Source: Candidatus Sabulitectum sp. (GTDB lineage: Bacteria > Fermentibacterota > Fermentibacteria > Fermentibacterales > JCC-6). From it: DNA of 64,000 nucleotides. The notes beneath the pieces were generated by a model that saw only the letters and a program-made list of their open reading frames with translations, had not been told where the DNA came from and did no database searches. The stretch spans positions 1 to 64,000 of the forward strand of contig JAIOSV010000072.1 in the NCBI GenBank assembly GCA_021107435.1, given 5' to 3'. How positions within the stretch are numbered: the stretch's first letter is position 1; each line of letters starts with the position of its first letter. Of this stretch, positions 19,128-28,984 are shown in pieces. Made by a program: the position numbers and the translations under genes.

Positions 19128-19676
19128 TTATACCCTGTTTAGTCGCAAGTGTTTCATTTTTACAAGAAAAACTCCAAGAAGAACCAGTAAACCCACTGCT
19201 ATAATCGGAACTGTTATCGCCAGTAACGATGTTGCAACAGCTGCTCCGTCCTCAGCGGCAGATACCATTCCTGATGTGCCCGTGGGGGTTGCAGCGGATC
19301 TCACAGAAACTGTTGCAAGTTGAACTCCTCCTGCAACAGCTCCACCGGCAACTGCCGCAAGTATCCATCTGAACACAGGAGACAGATCTCCTACCATGGA
19401 CGCTGTAAGAATCGTGCCTGCAATTGCAGCGGCAGGGGTGGCAATAACATCAAGTACGTTGTTAACCACCGGAACAAAGTAAGCCACTATCTCAATCACT
19501 GTAGCAAGACCGAATCCCATCAGAGCCGGCCAGCTTCCCAGCCACTCAAATCCGGAAGCAGGCTCCAGATGACCTGAGTGTACCGCAATACTCATAACAA
19601 GCATTGGAACAAAAACCCTAAACCCGCATGCGGCGCTCAGGGAAACTCCGACAAGCACACCAAGTACCCATTCCAT
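19128..19676 (-). CDS. DUF4126 domain-containing membrane protein
   Basis: GVSLSAACGFRVFVPMLVMSIA...EIVAYFVPVVNNVLDVIATPAAAIAGT. Confidence 0.82.
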   Translation of the reverse strand: MEWVLGVLVGVSLSAACGFRVFVPMLVMSIAVHSGHLEPASGFEWLGSWPALMGFGLATVIEIVAYFVPVVNNVLDVIATPAAAIAGTILTASMVGDLSPVFRWILAAVAGGAVAGGVQLATVSVRSAATPTGTSGMVSAAEDGAAVATSLLAITVPIIAVGLLVLLGVFLVKMKHLRLNRV

Positions 19677-19731
19677 AAAGGCTCTCCGGGAGAAGGGAAC
19701 AGCTCCTGCCGTCCCCTCTCATTCATAATTT

Positions 19732-20307
19732 CTAAAGGGCTTTACCCCTTCTGAAAGCTTCTTTGTTAACTTCAAGAGCCTTTGGAGGCACTCTTTCTTC
19801 AATGGCCTTGAACCAGTTCTCCTCGGATATCTCCGGAAGGTGTCTTGATGCAGCACCAAGAAGAATGATGTTCACCACTCTGATATTCCCAAGTTCTCTT
19901 GCAATATCAACTACGGGAATCATAAGATTAGGAATCTTCATGTCATCGATGACCTTCTCCACGTCAGGATACACTGCTGAACCCGTGTTAACCGTCATGG
20001 GCTCTATTACAAGATCACAGGTAATGAGCTGTCCTGTTGGAGATAGATAACTGGCCCATCTGAGACCTTCCATTTTTTCCAGTGCCAGCACCAGATCCGC
20101 AGCGCCCTTTTCCACGAGAACGCTGTTCACTCTGTCGCCAAACCTCACATGGCTGGAAACCGAGCCTCCTCTCTGAGCCATTCCGTGAACTTCACTCTTC
20201 TTCACTTCAAAACCGGAACGCCATGCCGCGCTGCACAGAACCTCGCTGGCCATGAGAATACCCTGTCCGCCGGTTCCACAGATTATGACGTTTTTTACCT
20301 TGCTCAT
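19732..20307 (-). CDS. iorB: Indolepyruvate ferredoxin oxidoreductase subunit beta
   Basis: NVIICGTGGQGILMASEVL...KKSEVHGMAQRGGSVSSHVRFG. Confidence 0.92.
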   Translation of the reverse strand: MSKVKNVIICGTGGQGILMASEVLCSAAWRSGFEVKKSEVHGMAQRGGSVSSHVRFGDRVNSVLVEKGAADLVLALEKMEGLRWASYLSPTGQLITCDLVIEPMTVNTGSAVYPDVEKVIDDMKIPNLMIPVVDIARELGNIRVVNIILLGAASRHLPEISEENWFKAIEERVPPKALEVNKEAFRRGKAL

Positions 20308-22097
20308 TACACCACCCCCTCAAGATCTTTTGACAGCGCGTCTCTGGGACACACCTGAACACAGAGGTTGCAGTTGGGCCAGCAGAGCATCTCATTGATA
20401 ATCGGGATCTTTTCCTCTGCGTCCCAGCTGATAGCAGGACAGCCCAGTTTCACGCACAGTTTGCAGTGTACACATTTTTCAGGATCGTGTATTGCTACCG
20501 TCTTGCGCTTTGGTTTGTACTGCATAATACAGGGTCTTTTTGTAATGATGACACTTAACTCGTCCCTGTCGAACTCTTCCGTGAAAGCCCTCTTCATCTC
20601 GGGAAGGTCGTGTGGATCCACCACCCGTACATGCTTCACTCCACAGGCGAGAACCAGCTTCTCAAGGTCAAGAGCAGGAGCAGGCTGGCCTCTGAGGTTT
20701 TTTCCTGTAGTCGGGTTTTCCTGGCCGCCTGTCATCGCGGTAAGGCTGTTGTCCATTATCATTACGGTACCGGTATTTCCGTTGTAAACCATATCTATAA
20801 GACCGGTTATCCCGGAGTGGACAAAGGTCGACTCTCCTATGGCACTGACCAGTTTGGGCATTTTGTCTCTGCCAACAGCCTTTTCAATACCAGCCAGAAC
20901 ACCAATGGCAGCACCCATGCAGACCACGGTTTCAAGGGCATTGTAAGGAGGCATGAGACCTAAGGTGTAACAGCCGATATCACCTGTAGAACTGGCCTTC
21001 ATCTTTGAAAGAATATGGAAGGCTCCTCTGTGCGGACAGCCTGCACAGAGCGTTGGCGGTCTTCCCGGAAGTGCAACTTCTCCAAATGTCAGAGGCAGGT
21101 TCTCTCCGTCTTTGATGCCTTTTCTCACAAGTTCCGGATTAAGCTCTCCCTCTACAGACATCAGTTCGCTACCTTTTCCGTCAACAAGGAATCGGGATCT
21201 GATTCTTTCTTCGAGATAGGGCTCTCCCTCTTCAACAAAAATAACTTTGTCAACCTGGTCAAGGAATTTTTTTATCAGCTTCCATGGAAGGGGATTTGTC
21301 ATTCCCAGCTTAAGAACACTTGCGTCAGGAGATACTTCTTTCACATACTGATAACTGATACCGCTGGTGATGATACCAATTGATTTGTCGCCCATCTCAA
21401 TTCTGTTCAGCGGGCTGTCACAACCCCATTCTTCAAGTGCTTTGAGCCTTGCTTCAATCCTTGAGTGCATTTTTCTGGCATTGGCGGGAATGGGTACTCT
21501 TTTGGCAATATTCTTCGTGTAACCCTTTACCGGAATTTCAACACGGGAACCGACTTCTACAATGCTTTTCGAGTGACATATCCTTGTTGTTACCCTGAGC
21601 ATTACAGGGGTATCAAACCTCTCGCTGATCTCGTACGCAATTCCTGTAAAATCCCTGGCTTCCTGACTGTCGGATGGTTCAAAAATGACAACCTTCGCCG
21701 CTCTACCCATGAGTCTGTTGTCCTGCTCGTTCTGTGATGAATGCACTCCGGGATCATCGGCACTGACAATTACTATCCCGCCAGTGGCTCCTATGTAGCT
21801 TAAAGTGAAAAATGGATCCGCAGCCACGTTAAGACCAACATGCTTCATTGTTGTAATAACCCTGGCTCCTCCGAAAGAAGCCCCTGCAACAACTTCCATT
21901 CCCACTTTTTCATTAGGCGCCCACTGGGCATCAATCTCCGGGTATTCCTTTCCAATGGTTTCCATAATTTCGGTTGATGGTGTTCCCGGATAAGAGCTGG
22001 CAAAGTGTACACCGTGTTCCCATGCGCCCCTTGCTATCGCCTCGTTTCCCGACAGGAACAATTTCCCGGAATTAACTTCGTTGAGTTTCTTCCTCAT
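20307..22097 (-). CDS. iorA: Indolepyruvate ferredoxin oxidoreductase subunit alpha
   Basis: LFLSGNEAIARGAWEHGVHFASSYPGTPSTEI; TLCAGCPHRGAF; TPP-binding GDIGCYTLG; C-terminal ferredoxin-like Cys clusters. Confidence 0.94.
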   Translation of the reverse strand: MRKKLNEVNSGKLFLSGNEAIARGAWEHGVHFASSYPGTPSTEIMETIGKEYPEIDAQWAPNEKVGMEVVAGASFGGARVITTMKHVGLNVAADPFFTLSYIGATGGIVIVSADDPGVHSSQNEQDNRLMGRAAKVVIFEPSDSQEARDFTGIAYEISERFDTPVMLRVTTRICHSKSIVEVGSRVEIPVKGYTKNIAKRVPIPANARKMHSRIEARLKALEEWGCDSPLNRIEMGDKSIGIITSGISYQYVKEVSPDASVLKLGMTNPLPWKLIKKFLDQVDKVIFVEEGEPYLEERIRSRFLVDGKGSELMSVEGELNPELVRKGIKDGENLPLTFGEVALPGRPPTLCAGCPHRGAFHILSKMKASSTGDIGCYTLGLMPPYNALETVVCMGAAIGVLAGIEKAVGRDKMPKLVSAIGESTFVHSGITGLIDMVYNGNTGTVMIMDNSLTAMTGGQENPTTGKNLRGQPAPALDLEKLVLACGVKHVRVVDPHDLPEMKRAFTEEFDRDELSVIITKRPCIMQYKPKRKTVAIHDPEKCVHCKLCVKLGCPAISWDAEEKIPIINEMLCWPNCNLCVQVCPRDALSKDLEGVV

Positions 22098-22118
22098 TAT
22101 CTACCTTTCTTCCTGTTT

Positions 22119-23195
22119 TTACCTGTATTCTTTCTCTTCTTCAATTTTATCCATTACCCTTAAAACGCCCCGAACAAGAGCCTCAAGTTCTGCTTCACCG
22201 GGAAAGACAAGAACCTTCCCAAGGTAGGAAAGGTATTGTGTCAGAAGATCTGTTACCCAGGAGTTATATGCCATGCCTCCTGTTATGACAACCGCATCCA
22301 CTTCACCGCTTAGAGCAGCAGCCATGGCTCCGGCCTCCTTAGCCATCTGATAAATCATTGCCCGGAGTACAAGGTCGGCCTCTTCATCACCATTCTCAAT
22401 CCTTTTTCTGATCTTACCTACATGCTCTTCTTGAAGATAGGCGAATACTCCCCCTTTTTTGAGAAGCATTTTCTTCAGTTCCCCGGCATTGTACTTTCCA
22501 CTGAGACACAGTTTCATAAGCCCTGTCATGGGAAGACCACCAGTTCGTGTTGAACTGAATGGTCCATCATCATTTGCATTGTTGGTGTCTATCATCCTGC
22601 CTTTGCGGAGGGCATTAACACTGACTCCGCTTCCAAGATGCATAACAACCATATTCAGTTGATCCATCGGTTTGCCAAGATTCTCCGCGGCTTTGTAGGC
22701 AACCATCCTTATGTTGAGCGCATGGCTGAGGCTTACCCTGGGAAGAAGAGGATGTCCGCTGAGCCTGGCTACATCAATCATTTCATCTACACATACGGGA
22801 TCAACGAAGTAAGCCGGAACAGATGCTATACCCGCAATAGCCCAGGCAATAAGCGCGCCGAGATTTGAGGGGTGATCAGCCTGCAGAGTTGAACCGTCTT
22901 TGATATCGTCAAGCAGTTGTGTGTTTACCCTGTATGTTCCGCTTGCCAGAGGTTTGAATGTTCCTCCCCTGCCTACAACCGCAGAGAGATCTTCCAGCTT
23001 GTAACCTTTCTCCTTGAGAACTCCCATAACAATGTCACGCCTGAAGTCCATCTGATCGAATGTTGTTGGAAATGGCTCGAGATCAGATGGATCGTGATGA
23101 ATGTTCTCTTCAAATACCAGTTCGTCATTGGCGTAAAGACCTGCCTTAGTGGAAGTACCTCCGGGATTAATCGCCAGTATCAGTCTTTTCTCCAT
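22119..23195 (-). CDS. buk: Butyrate kinase
   Basis: ILAINPGGTSTKAGLY...VVMHLGSGVSVNALRKGRMIDTNNANDDGPFSSTRTGGLP. Confidence 0.95.
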   Translation of the reverse strand: MEKRLILAINPGGTSTKAGLYANDELVFEENIHHDPSDLEPFPTTFDQMDFRRDIVMGVLKEKGYKLEDLSAVVGRGGTFKPLASGTYRVNTQLLDDIKDGSTLQADHPSNLGALIAWAIAGIASVPAYFVDPVCVDEMIDVARLSGHPLLPRVSLSHALNIRMVAYKAAENLGKPMDQLNMVVMHLGSGVSVNALRKGRMIDTNNANDDGPFSSTRTGGLPMTGLMKLCLSGKYNAGELKKMLLKKGGVFAYLQEEHVGKIRKRIENGDEEADLVLRAMIYQMAKEAGAMAAALSGEVDAVVITGGMAYNSWVTDLLTQYLSYLGKVLVFPGEAELEALVRGVLRVMDKIEEEKEYR

Positions 23196-24127
23196 TATTT
23201 ACTCCCTGCCACTACAGCTCCCAGGGCAAGGCTGTTCAACTTTGTGGAAGCTGTATCAGACCGGCTGAGCATTACAATGGGTGCCGCCGCACCGGCGATT
23301 AGTCCGCCTACCTCTGTGTTGGTCATATACATGAATCCTTTGGCGAAAATGTTGCCGCACGCAATGTCGGGAGTGACTAGAACATTTGCCTTACCCGCAA
23401 CAGGGCCTGTCATCTTCTTGATAACCGCAGCTTCCGGATCCATTGCTCCATCCACAGCAACAGGACCCGCTACATCAGCTCCTTCAATTCCCTCTTCCGC
23501 AATCTGTGCCCAGAGAACAGTTTCAGGCATCTTTTCATTAGCGACCTCTACCGCTGCAAGAAAAGCAATTCTGGCCCTGTCCGCACCAAGTTTCAACATG
23601 ATATCAGCAGCATTGGAAGCTATCTGTTTTGCTTCTTCCTTATCGGGACAGATGTTCATTCCACCATCGGTAATGGCGACAAGCCTGTCCTGCCTGGGAG
23701 CATGGACAACTGCCACATGGCTGAGAATTCTTCCTGTTCGGAGACCAACTTCTTTGTTCAGAACAGCCTTTAAAAATATTGATGTTTTTATTAGTCCCTT
23801 CATGAGCATATTGGCCTCACCTGTGCTTACAAAACTCACAGCCTTCAGTGCTGCTTCTGTTGAATCCTCGCAGTTTATAACAGTGATGTTATCTGGAAGA
23901 TTCCTTTCGAGTACAGCAAGGGATTTTTTTACTTCTTCTTCTGAGCCTACAATTATGCTTCCGGCAAGCCTGGAGTCAGAAGCTTCTATAAGAGCTTTAA
24001 GAGAAGAAACATCATGACCCATGGGAACAGCTACAATAGAGCCCGCGAGAGATCTGGCGGCCTTTCTAATCTCAGAAAAATTGGTCAGCAATGGAAACCT
24101 CCGCTTTCTATGGGATTTACCCTGCAC
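23195..24127 (-). CDS. ptb: Phosphate butyryltransferase
   Basis: ANMLMKGLIKTSIFLKAVLNKEVGLRTGRILSHVAV...VLVTPDIACGNIFAKGFMY. Confidence 0.93.
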   Translation of the reverse strand: MQGKSHRKRRFPLLTNFSEIRKAARSLAGSIVAVPMGHDVSSLKALIEASDSRLAGSIIVGSEEEVKKSLAVLERNLPDNITVINCEDSTEAALKAVSFVSTGEANMLMKGLIKTSIFLKAVLNKEVGLRTGRILSHVAVVHAPRQDRLVAITDGGMNICPDKEEAKQIASNAADIMLKLGADRARIAFLAAVEVANEKMPETVLWAQIAEEGIEGADVAGPVAVDGAMDPEAAVIKKMTGPVAGKANVLVTPDIACGNIFAKGFMYMTNTEVGGLIAGAAAPIVMLSRSDTASTKLNSLALGAVVAGSK

Positions 24128-24142
24128 AATAGATATGATACT

Positions 24143-24847
24143 ATGATTGAAATGAGCAAACTTAACCAGACCCGAGGAGGAATAATTCTGAAACTTTCAG
24201 AATTGTGGAATCAGGCTGAGGCTATCCTTTTTGATTTTGATGGTGTTCTCGCGGACAGCGAACCCCTCTACAGAAAATCCTGGAACCTTGTTCTTGCAGA
24301 CTATGCTCATTCAATCCCGGAAAAGGATTACTGGAAGTACTGGGCATTCCTGGGAGAAGGACTTGCGGGCGAAATGAAAAGAACAGGGTTGCGGGTGAAA
24401 GATAGAGAAGCAGCCAGATCACGACAAAAAACACTGTACGCAAAATTCTGCATGGATGGACAGGTTCCCTTTTTTCCTTTTGCTTCCGCTGTTCTTGAAA
24501 TGACGATTAAAAGAAAACAGTGCGCGATTGCCTCCAATACTGACAGCAACCTTATTACGGCCATGGCGGGAAAAAACATCTATTCTCTTCCTCCTGTTAT
24601 CGGAGGAGAGGGTCTCCGCCATAAGCCCTTTCCGGATATATTTCTTAAGGCTTCCAAATTTCTCCTGATTGAACCATCAAGATGTCTTGTTTTTGAGGAT
24701 GCATGGAAAGGTGTAAAGGCTGCTGAATCTGCCGGAATGCCAGCTGTTCTTGTTCGTAACGGTTACAATACCGCTCTTCCTGCCCCTGAGGCTCTCTGTG
24801 AAATTCAAGGTCTTGAGGAATTGTATCAGTTTTTGAAGGAGTTGTAA
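24143..24847 (+). CDS. HAD-superfamily hydrolase (beta-phosphoglucomutase-like); start uncertain, CTG at 24188 possible
   Basis: AILFDFDGVLADSEPLYRKSW...CAIASNTDS...CLVFEDAWKGVKAAESAGMPAVLV. Confidence 0.87.
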   Translation: MIEMSKLNQTRGGIILKLSELWNQAEAILFDFDGVLADSEPLYRKSWNLVLADYAHSIPEKDYWKYWAFLGEGLAGEMKRTGLRVKDREAARSRQKTLYAKFCMDGQVPFFPFASAVLEMTIKRKQCAIASNTDSNLITAMAGKNIYSLPPVIGGEGLRHKPFPDIFLKASKFLLIEPSRCLVFEDAWKGVKAAESAGMPAVLVRNGYNTALPAPEALCEIQGLEELYQFLKEL

Positions 24848-25398
24848 TGATCGGTGAACTGGTTATGTATCATACATTTGCAGTTCCTGCGTTTATGCTT
24901 GCGGCAGGCATCGCTCTTGCCTTTTTTGGAAATCGTCTTGTTCCCTTTGCTTTAGTTATCTGCGCATTGATACTCGGCTTTCTCCATGGCGGTTCTTTTC
25001 TTTTGCTATTCACTGTAAATCCTGATGTTTTACGGTTTGGCCCGGTGATACTTGCCGTTCTTCTTGCTGTTCTGGTTTCTTTTCTTTACAGAATGGCATT
25101 TTTTCTCGCCGGGTTGTTCATTGGGTTTTTCGCTTCGTCGGCCCTTTTCCCCGACTTGTCAGTAGTTTTTGCAGGAGGACTGGCCCTTATAGCAGGAGCT
25201 CTTGTTTATGTAGCAAGGAATTTTGTATTCTCGGTACTTACTGCTCTTATGGGGGCCGGTCTTACGGCAACCGGAGCCGTGAATCTTCTTGCCTGGGTGA
25301 ACGTTTCAGCAGGCGTTGCCGTATACTGGTTGATAGTTATGATAATCTTTATTGCAGGTGCCATATATCAACTAAATAGAAAAAAGGGAAGGAAATAA
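24847..25398 (+). CDS. Hypothetical multi-TM membrane protein (DUF4203-like)
   Basis: Repeated hydrophobic helices; overlaps the HAD stop. Confidence 0.6.
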   Translation: MIGELVMYHTFAVPAFMLAAGIALAFFGNRLVPFALVICALILGFLHGGSFLLLFTVNPDVLRFGPVILAVLLAVLVSFLYRMAFFLAGLFIGFFASSALFPDLSVVFAGGLALIAGALVYVARNFVFSVLTALMGAGLTATGAVNLLAWVNVSAGVAVYWLIVMIIFIAGAIYQLNRKKGRK

Positions 25399-25400
25399 TA

Positions 25401-25934
25401 TTGTCTCAACGACTAACAGACTACGGGATAGTGCTGGCAGTAGTTCTTGTTCTCTCCGGGCTTTTCCGGCTTTCCAGACATCTTCTGGGAATTTTCATAA
25501 CAAAACAGGAAAGCGCGGGAAACAAATTTACTTCTGATCAAGCCCTTGTCTGGGGCATGAGGTTTCTTCTTGGTGGTATGATTCTTCTTCCATTTGTAAC
25601 CAGCATTCTTAGTTTTATTCAAAACCGACAACTGATTGGCGGGATGCCTCTTCATCTTGGGCTGACTGCTCTTTCTGTTGTTTCTTTCAGCTTTGCGGAA
25701 GATCTCTTCCGTGACTACAACAAATATCAACACAAGAATTTGAAATCCGTTATCTGGCACACGAAAACTCTTCTTCTTCCTGTGCTTCTTTTCTGGGCTG
25801 TCGGATGCATTTTCCTCAGCCCCCTGTTTTATTCCGGACTTACAATCCTGCTTTCAGTCTTCTACCGGCTCTGTCTCTTTTTCCGAAAAAATCCAGAATC
25901 ACTGAAGCAAAAAAAGAATAAACATGATCGCTGA
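25401..25934 (+). CDS. Hypothetical membrane protein
   Basis: Hydrophobic segments; operon position before the glycosyltransferase. Confidence 0.55.
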   Translation: MSQRLTDYGIVLAVVLVLSGLFRLSRHLLGIFITKQESAGNKFTSDQALVWGMRFLLGGMILLPFVTSILSFIQNRQLIGGMPLHLGLTALSVVSFSFAEDLFRDYNKYQHKNLKSVIWHTKTLLLPVLLFWAVGCIFLSPLFYSGLTILLSVFYRLCLFFRKNPESLKQKKNKHDR

Positions 25935-27093
25935 CAGCAAGATAACCATACTGCACATCATTACAAAAATGGCAGTGGGCGGTGCTCAAATGAACACCCT
26001 GATCAGTTGCAGAGAAATCACCAGAATGGGTTACCCTTCTGCTGTTCTTACCGGACCGGAAATTTCTCCCGAGGGCACGTTCAATGACCTTTCGGAAAAA
26101 TACGGTATTCCTGTATTTACTGCTCCACATTTAATTAGGAAACTGTCTCTCTACCATGATTTCAAGGCCTTTTTCGAAATACAAAAAATCATTGACCGGA
26201 ACAGATTTTCAATCGTTCACACTCATGGTTCCAAGGCCAAGTTCCTTGGCAGACTTGCTGCTGCCTTTGCAAAAACTCCAGTCAAGATCGTTCAGACCGT
26301 TCACGGATGGTCATTTTTTGATACAATGCCTCCTTTGCAGAAAGCTTTCTATGCTATGCTTGAAAGATTCGGCTATGGCCTTGCCGATTCAAATATCGTT
26401 GTGAGCCCACACGATATCAAAAAAGGAGTTAACTGGGGTATTGGCAAACCCGAAGACTATCAGTTGATAAGAAGTGGTGTAGAATTCGATACTTTTTTTG
26501 CGCAACGGGGCAATAAGCTTCACGCAAAAGACAAACTGGGAATCTCTAAAACAACTCCTGTAGTGGGAACAGTTATCAGGCTTGCTTCACAGAAACATCC
26601 CGAGGCAATTGTTGATGTGGCCGAAAAAGTCAAGGTCTCCTTTCCTGACGTAAAATTTGTAATAGTAGGTGACGGCCCTCTTGACTGCTACATGAGAAAG
26701 TACATTGTTGATAAAAAGTTGCAGGAAAATTTTATCATGCTCGGAAGCAGAAAAGATGTTGCGGAAATCCTCCCTGCTTTTGATGTCTTTCTTCTTACAT
26801 CCAGGAGCGAGGGTTTGCCAAGGGCAATGCTTGAAGCTCTGGCTGTGAGAATTCCTGTTGTTGCTACTGATGTCGGAGGAATAGCTGAGCTTATCAATGG
26901 TCTGAAAAATGGTTTTCTCTGCAGCCATGGAGATATTGACTGCCTTGCAAAAGGCGTTAAGAAATTACTTGATTCACAGGAATTGCGACACAAACTATTG
27001 AAAACTGTTGATCAGGATCTGGAACCTTTTTCCGCCGACATAATGGTTCAACAACTTTTCCAGCTTTACACATTTCTTGTAAGAAACATGTAG
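25924..27093 (+). CDS. Glycosyltransferase family 4
   Basis: MAVGGAQMNTL...VHTHGSKAKFLGRLAA...VFLLTSRSEGLPRAMLEALAVRIPVVATDVGGIAELI. Confidence 0.9.
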   Translation: MIADSKITILHIITKMAVGGAQMNTLISCREITRMGYPSAVLTGPEISPEGTFNDLSEKYGIPVFTAPHLIRKLSLYHDFKAFFEIQKIIDRNRFSIVHTHGSKAKFLGRLAAAFAKTPVKIVQTVHGWSFFDTMPPLQKAFYAMLERFGYGLADSNIVVSPHDIKKGVNWGIGKPEDYQLIRSGVEFDTFFAQRGNKLHAKDKLGISKTTPVVGTVIRLASQKHPEAIVDVAEKVKVSFPDVKFVIVGDGPLDCYMRKYIVDKKLQENFIMLGSRKDVAEILPAFDVFLLTSRSEGLPRAMLEALAVRIPVVATDVGGIAELINGLKNGFLCSHGDIDCLAKGVKKLLDSQELRHKLLKTVDQDLEPFSADIMVQQLFQLYTFLVRNM

Positions 27094-27126
27094 CCGCACA
27101 GCTCTGCCAGAGGAAGAGTTGTGCGG
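27094..27126. terminator. Hairpin between convergent glycosyltransferase and ferredoxin genes
   Basis: CCGCACAGCTCT / AGAGTTGTGCGG 12-bp stem with one G-T wobble. Confidence 0.55.
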
Positions 27127-27149
27127 TTACTCTACTTATAAGTTGAGGC

Positions 27150-27317
27150 TCAGGGTGCTTCGATTGAGTTTACCGGGCATACTGCGGCGCAAGCTCCGCA
27201 ATCAATACAGGTAGCTGCATCGATTACATAAGGTGTTCCCTCTTTGATACAGTCAACCGGGCATTCCCCCTGACAGGCACCGCAACCGATGCAGGTATCG
27301 TTGATTTTGTAAGCCAT
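27150..27317 (-). CDS. 2[4Fe-4S] ferredoxin
   Basis: MAYKINDTCIGCGACQGECPVDCIKEG...CIDCGACAAVCPVNSIE. Confidence 0.93.
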   Translation of the reverse strand: MAYKINDTCIGCGACQGECPVDCIKEGTPYVIDAATCIDCGACAAVCPVNSIEAP

Positions 27318-27350
27318 GAAAACCTCCGTTAATTGAAATTCATCCACAAG

Positions 27351-28214
27351 TTATGTCGAGCTGTCCCGACCCCTTATTATACTAAGAATTCTGTCAAGTT
27401 CGTCCAGTGAACCGTATTCAATTTCAAGTTTCCCAGATCCGCCGGAATCCTTAAGATATACCCTGGTTCCCAAAACTCTCTGCAGTTCCATTTCCAGCTG
27501 CTTCACTTCAGGAAGAACATCAACTTTTTTCTTCTTAGTAATTTTTCTGTTTGTCGCTTTTCTTACAGTGTCTTCGAGAGATCTTACGCTATATCCTCTT
27601 GCAATACTGAGTTTTGCAACTCTTATCATTAGTTCTTCATTGGGCAATCCAAGCAGTGCCCTGCCATGCCCCATGGAAAGCTTGCCGGATCTTACCATTG
27701 CCTTTACAAACTCCGGCAGTTCAGTGAGCCTCTGAAAATTGGCCACCGCGGAACGGCTTATTCCGACCTGTCTTCCAAGTTCTTCCTGTGTCATTTTGAA
27801 TTCCACACAGAACCGGCTGAATGCCTCAGCCTTTTCCATTGGATTCAAATCCTGCCTTTGAATGTTTTCAATAAGAGCCAGAGCCATCATCTGCCGATCA
27901 TCTGCTTCCCTTACGAATGCAGGAACGGTATCCAGACCTGCCAGTATTGAAGCCCTGAGTCTTCTTTCTCCCGCAATCAACTGGTACCGCTCTTCCCTTT
28001 TACGCAAAACAAGCGGCTGAAGAATCCCCTGTTGTCTTATCGATTCCGCGAGAGAGGAAAGCTCTTCATCATCCCAGTCAATCCTTGGCTGAAAGGGGTT
28101 GGGATCTATTGCTTTTACAGAAATATCAGCAGGACTACCCTTCTCTGAGTGATTTTCCTCTATACTGGGAAGAAGGGATTCCAGCCCTCTGCCCAGCGCC
28201 CTTTTACGTTTCAC
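27351..28214 (-). CDS. parB: Chromosome partitioning protein ParB
   Basis: NPFQPRIDWDDEELSSLAESIRQQGILQPLVLR...RYQLIAGERRLRA...HTH region. Confidence 0.96.
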   Translation of the reverse strand: MKRKRALGRGLESLLPSIEENHSEKGSPADISVKAIDPNPFQPRIDWDDEELSSLAESIRQQGILQPLVLRKREERYQLIAGERRLRASILAGLDTVPAFVREADDRQMMALALIENIQRQDLNPMEKAEAFSRFCVEFKMTQEELGRQVGISRSAVANFQRLTELPEFVKAMVRSGKLSMGHGRALLGLPNEELMIRVAKLSIARGYSVRSLEDTVRKATNRKITKKKKVDVLPEVKQLEMELQRVLGTRVYLKDSGGSGKLEIEYGSLDELDRILSIIRGRDSST

Positions 28215-28984
28215 CTTGCCATCACCTCCCTGGCCAGACTCATATAGCTTTTTGCTCCTCTGGAAAAGGCATCATAAAGAATCACCGGCTTTCCGTAACT
28301 GGGAGCCTCACTGAGACGAACATTTCTTGGAATACGAGTTCTGAAAAGGGTTTTCCCAAGGAATTCGTTTGCTTCCTCTTCAACTTCCCTGCTTAATTTA
28401 AGTCTTTTGTCATACATAGTAAGAACAACGCCGAAAACAGATAGAGATTTGTTCCAGTGAGCTTTTATCCTTCTTATGGTTTCCATCAGGTGTGAAAGTC
28501 CCTCAAGAGCATAGTACTCGCTCTGGACGGGAAGAATCACGCCATCTGCCGCCACAAGCGCATTAATAGTAAGAAGCCCAAGCGATGGAGGACAATCAAT
28601 TAAAACATAATCGTATCCTGAAAGGTCTGACGAAGAGAGAGCCTGCTCAAGAAAGAACTCTCTTTCTTCCTGGGAAGCAAGCTCTATCTCAGTGCCGGCA
28701 AGATGCCTTGCGCCCCTCACAAGGCAAAGACCCTCAACTTCTGTTTTTACGGTACTCTCTTTCAGTGAGTGCTCGCCTGAAATAAAGTTGTGAATGCCGA
28801 AGTTTTCAGCTTCATCATGCCCAAGGCCACTGGTAGCGTTAGCCTGGGGATCAAGATCAATCACGAGAACTTCTTTATCATGGACTGCAATGCTGGCGCC
28901 AAGATTAATTACAGTGGTTGTCTTTCCAACTCCACCCTTCTGGTTCGCCACAGCAAGGATTCTTGTCATTCGGTCACCTTTCAA
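28211..28984 (-). CDS. parA: Chromosome partitioning ATPase ParA/Soj
   Basis: RILAVANQKGGVGKTTTVINLGASIA...DCPPSLGLLTINAL. Confidence 0.96.
   Translation of the reverse strand: MKGDRMTRILAVANQKGGVGKTTTVINLGASIAVHDKEVLVIDLDPQANATSGLGHDEAENFGIHNFISGEHSLKESTVKTEVEGLCLVRGARHLAGTEIELASQEEREFFLEQALSSSDLSGYDYVLIDCPPSLGLLTINALVAADGVILPVQSEYYALEGLSHLMETIRRIKAHWNKSLSVFGVVLTMYDKRLKLSREVEEEANEFLGKTLFRTRIPRNVRLSEAPSYGKPVILYDAFSRGAKSYMSLAREVMAR

Noticed and set aside
22917-24017. 366-aa plus-strand ORF antisense to buk and ptb
   Set aside because: Low-complexity Ser/Ala/Thr-rich translation; lies opposite two confidently identified enzymes; no SD or family resemblance.
27333-27345. TCATCCACA between the ferredoxin and parB genes as a DnaA box
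   Set aside because: Isolated imperfect match in a short spacer; insufficient evidence.
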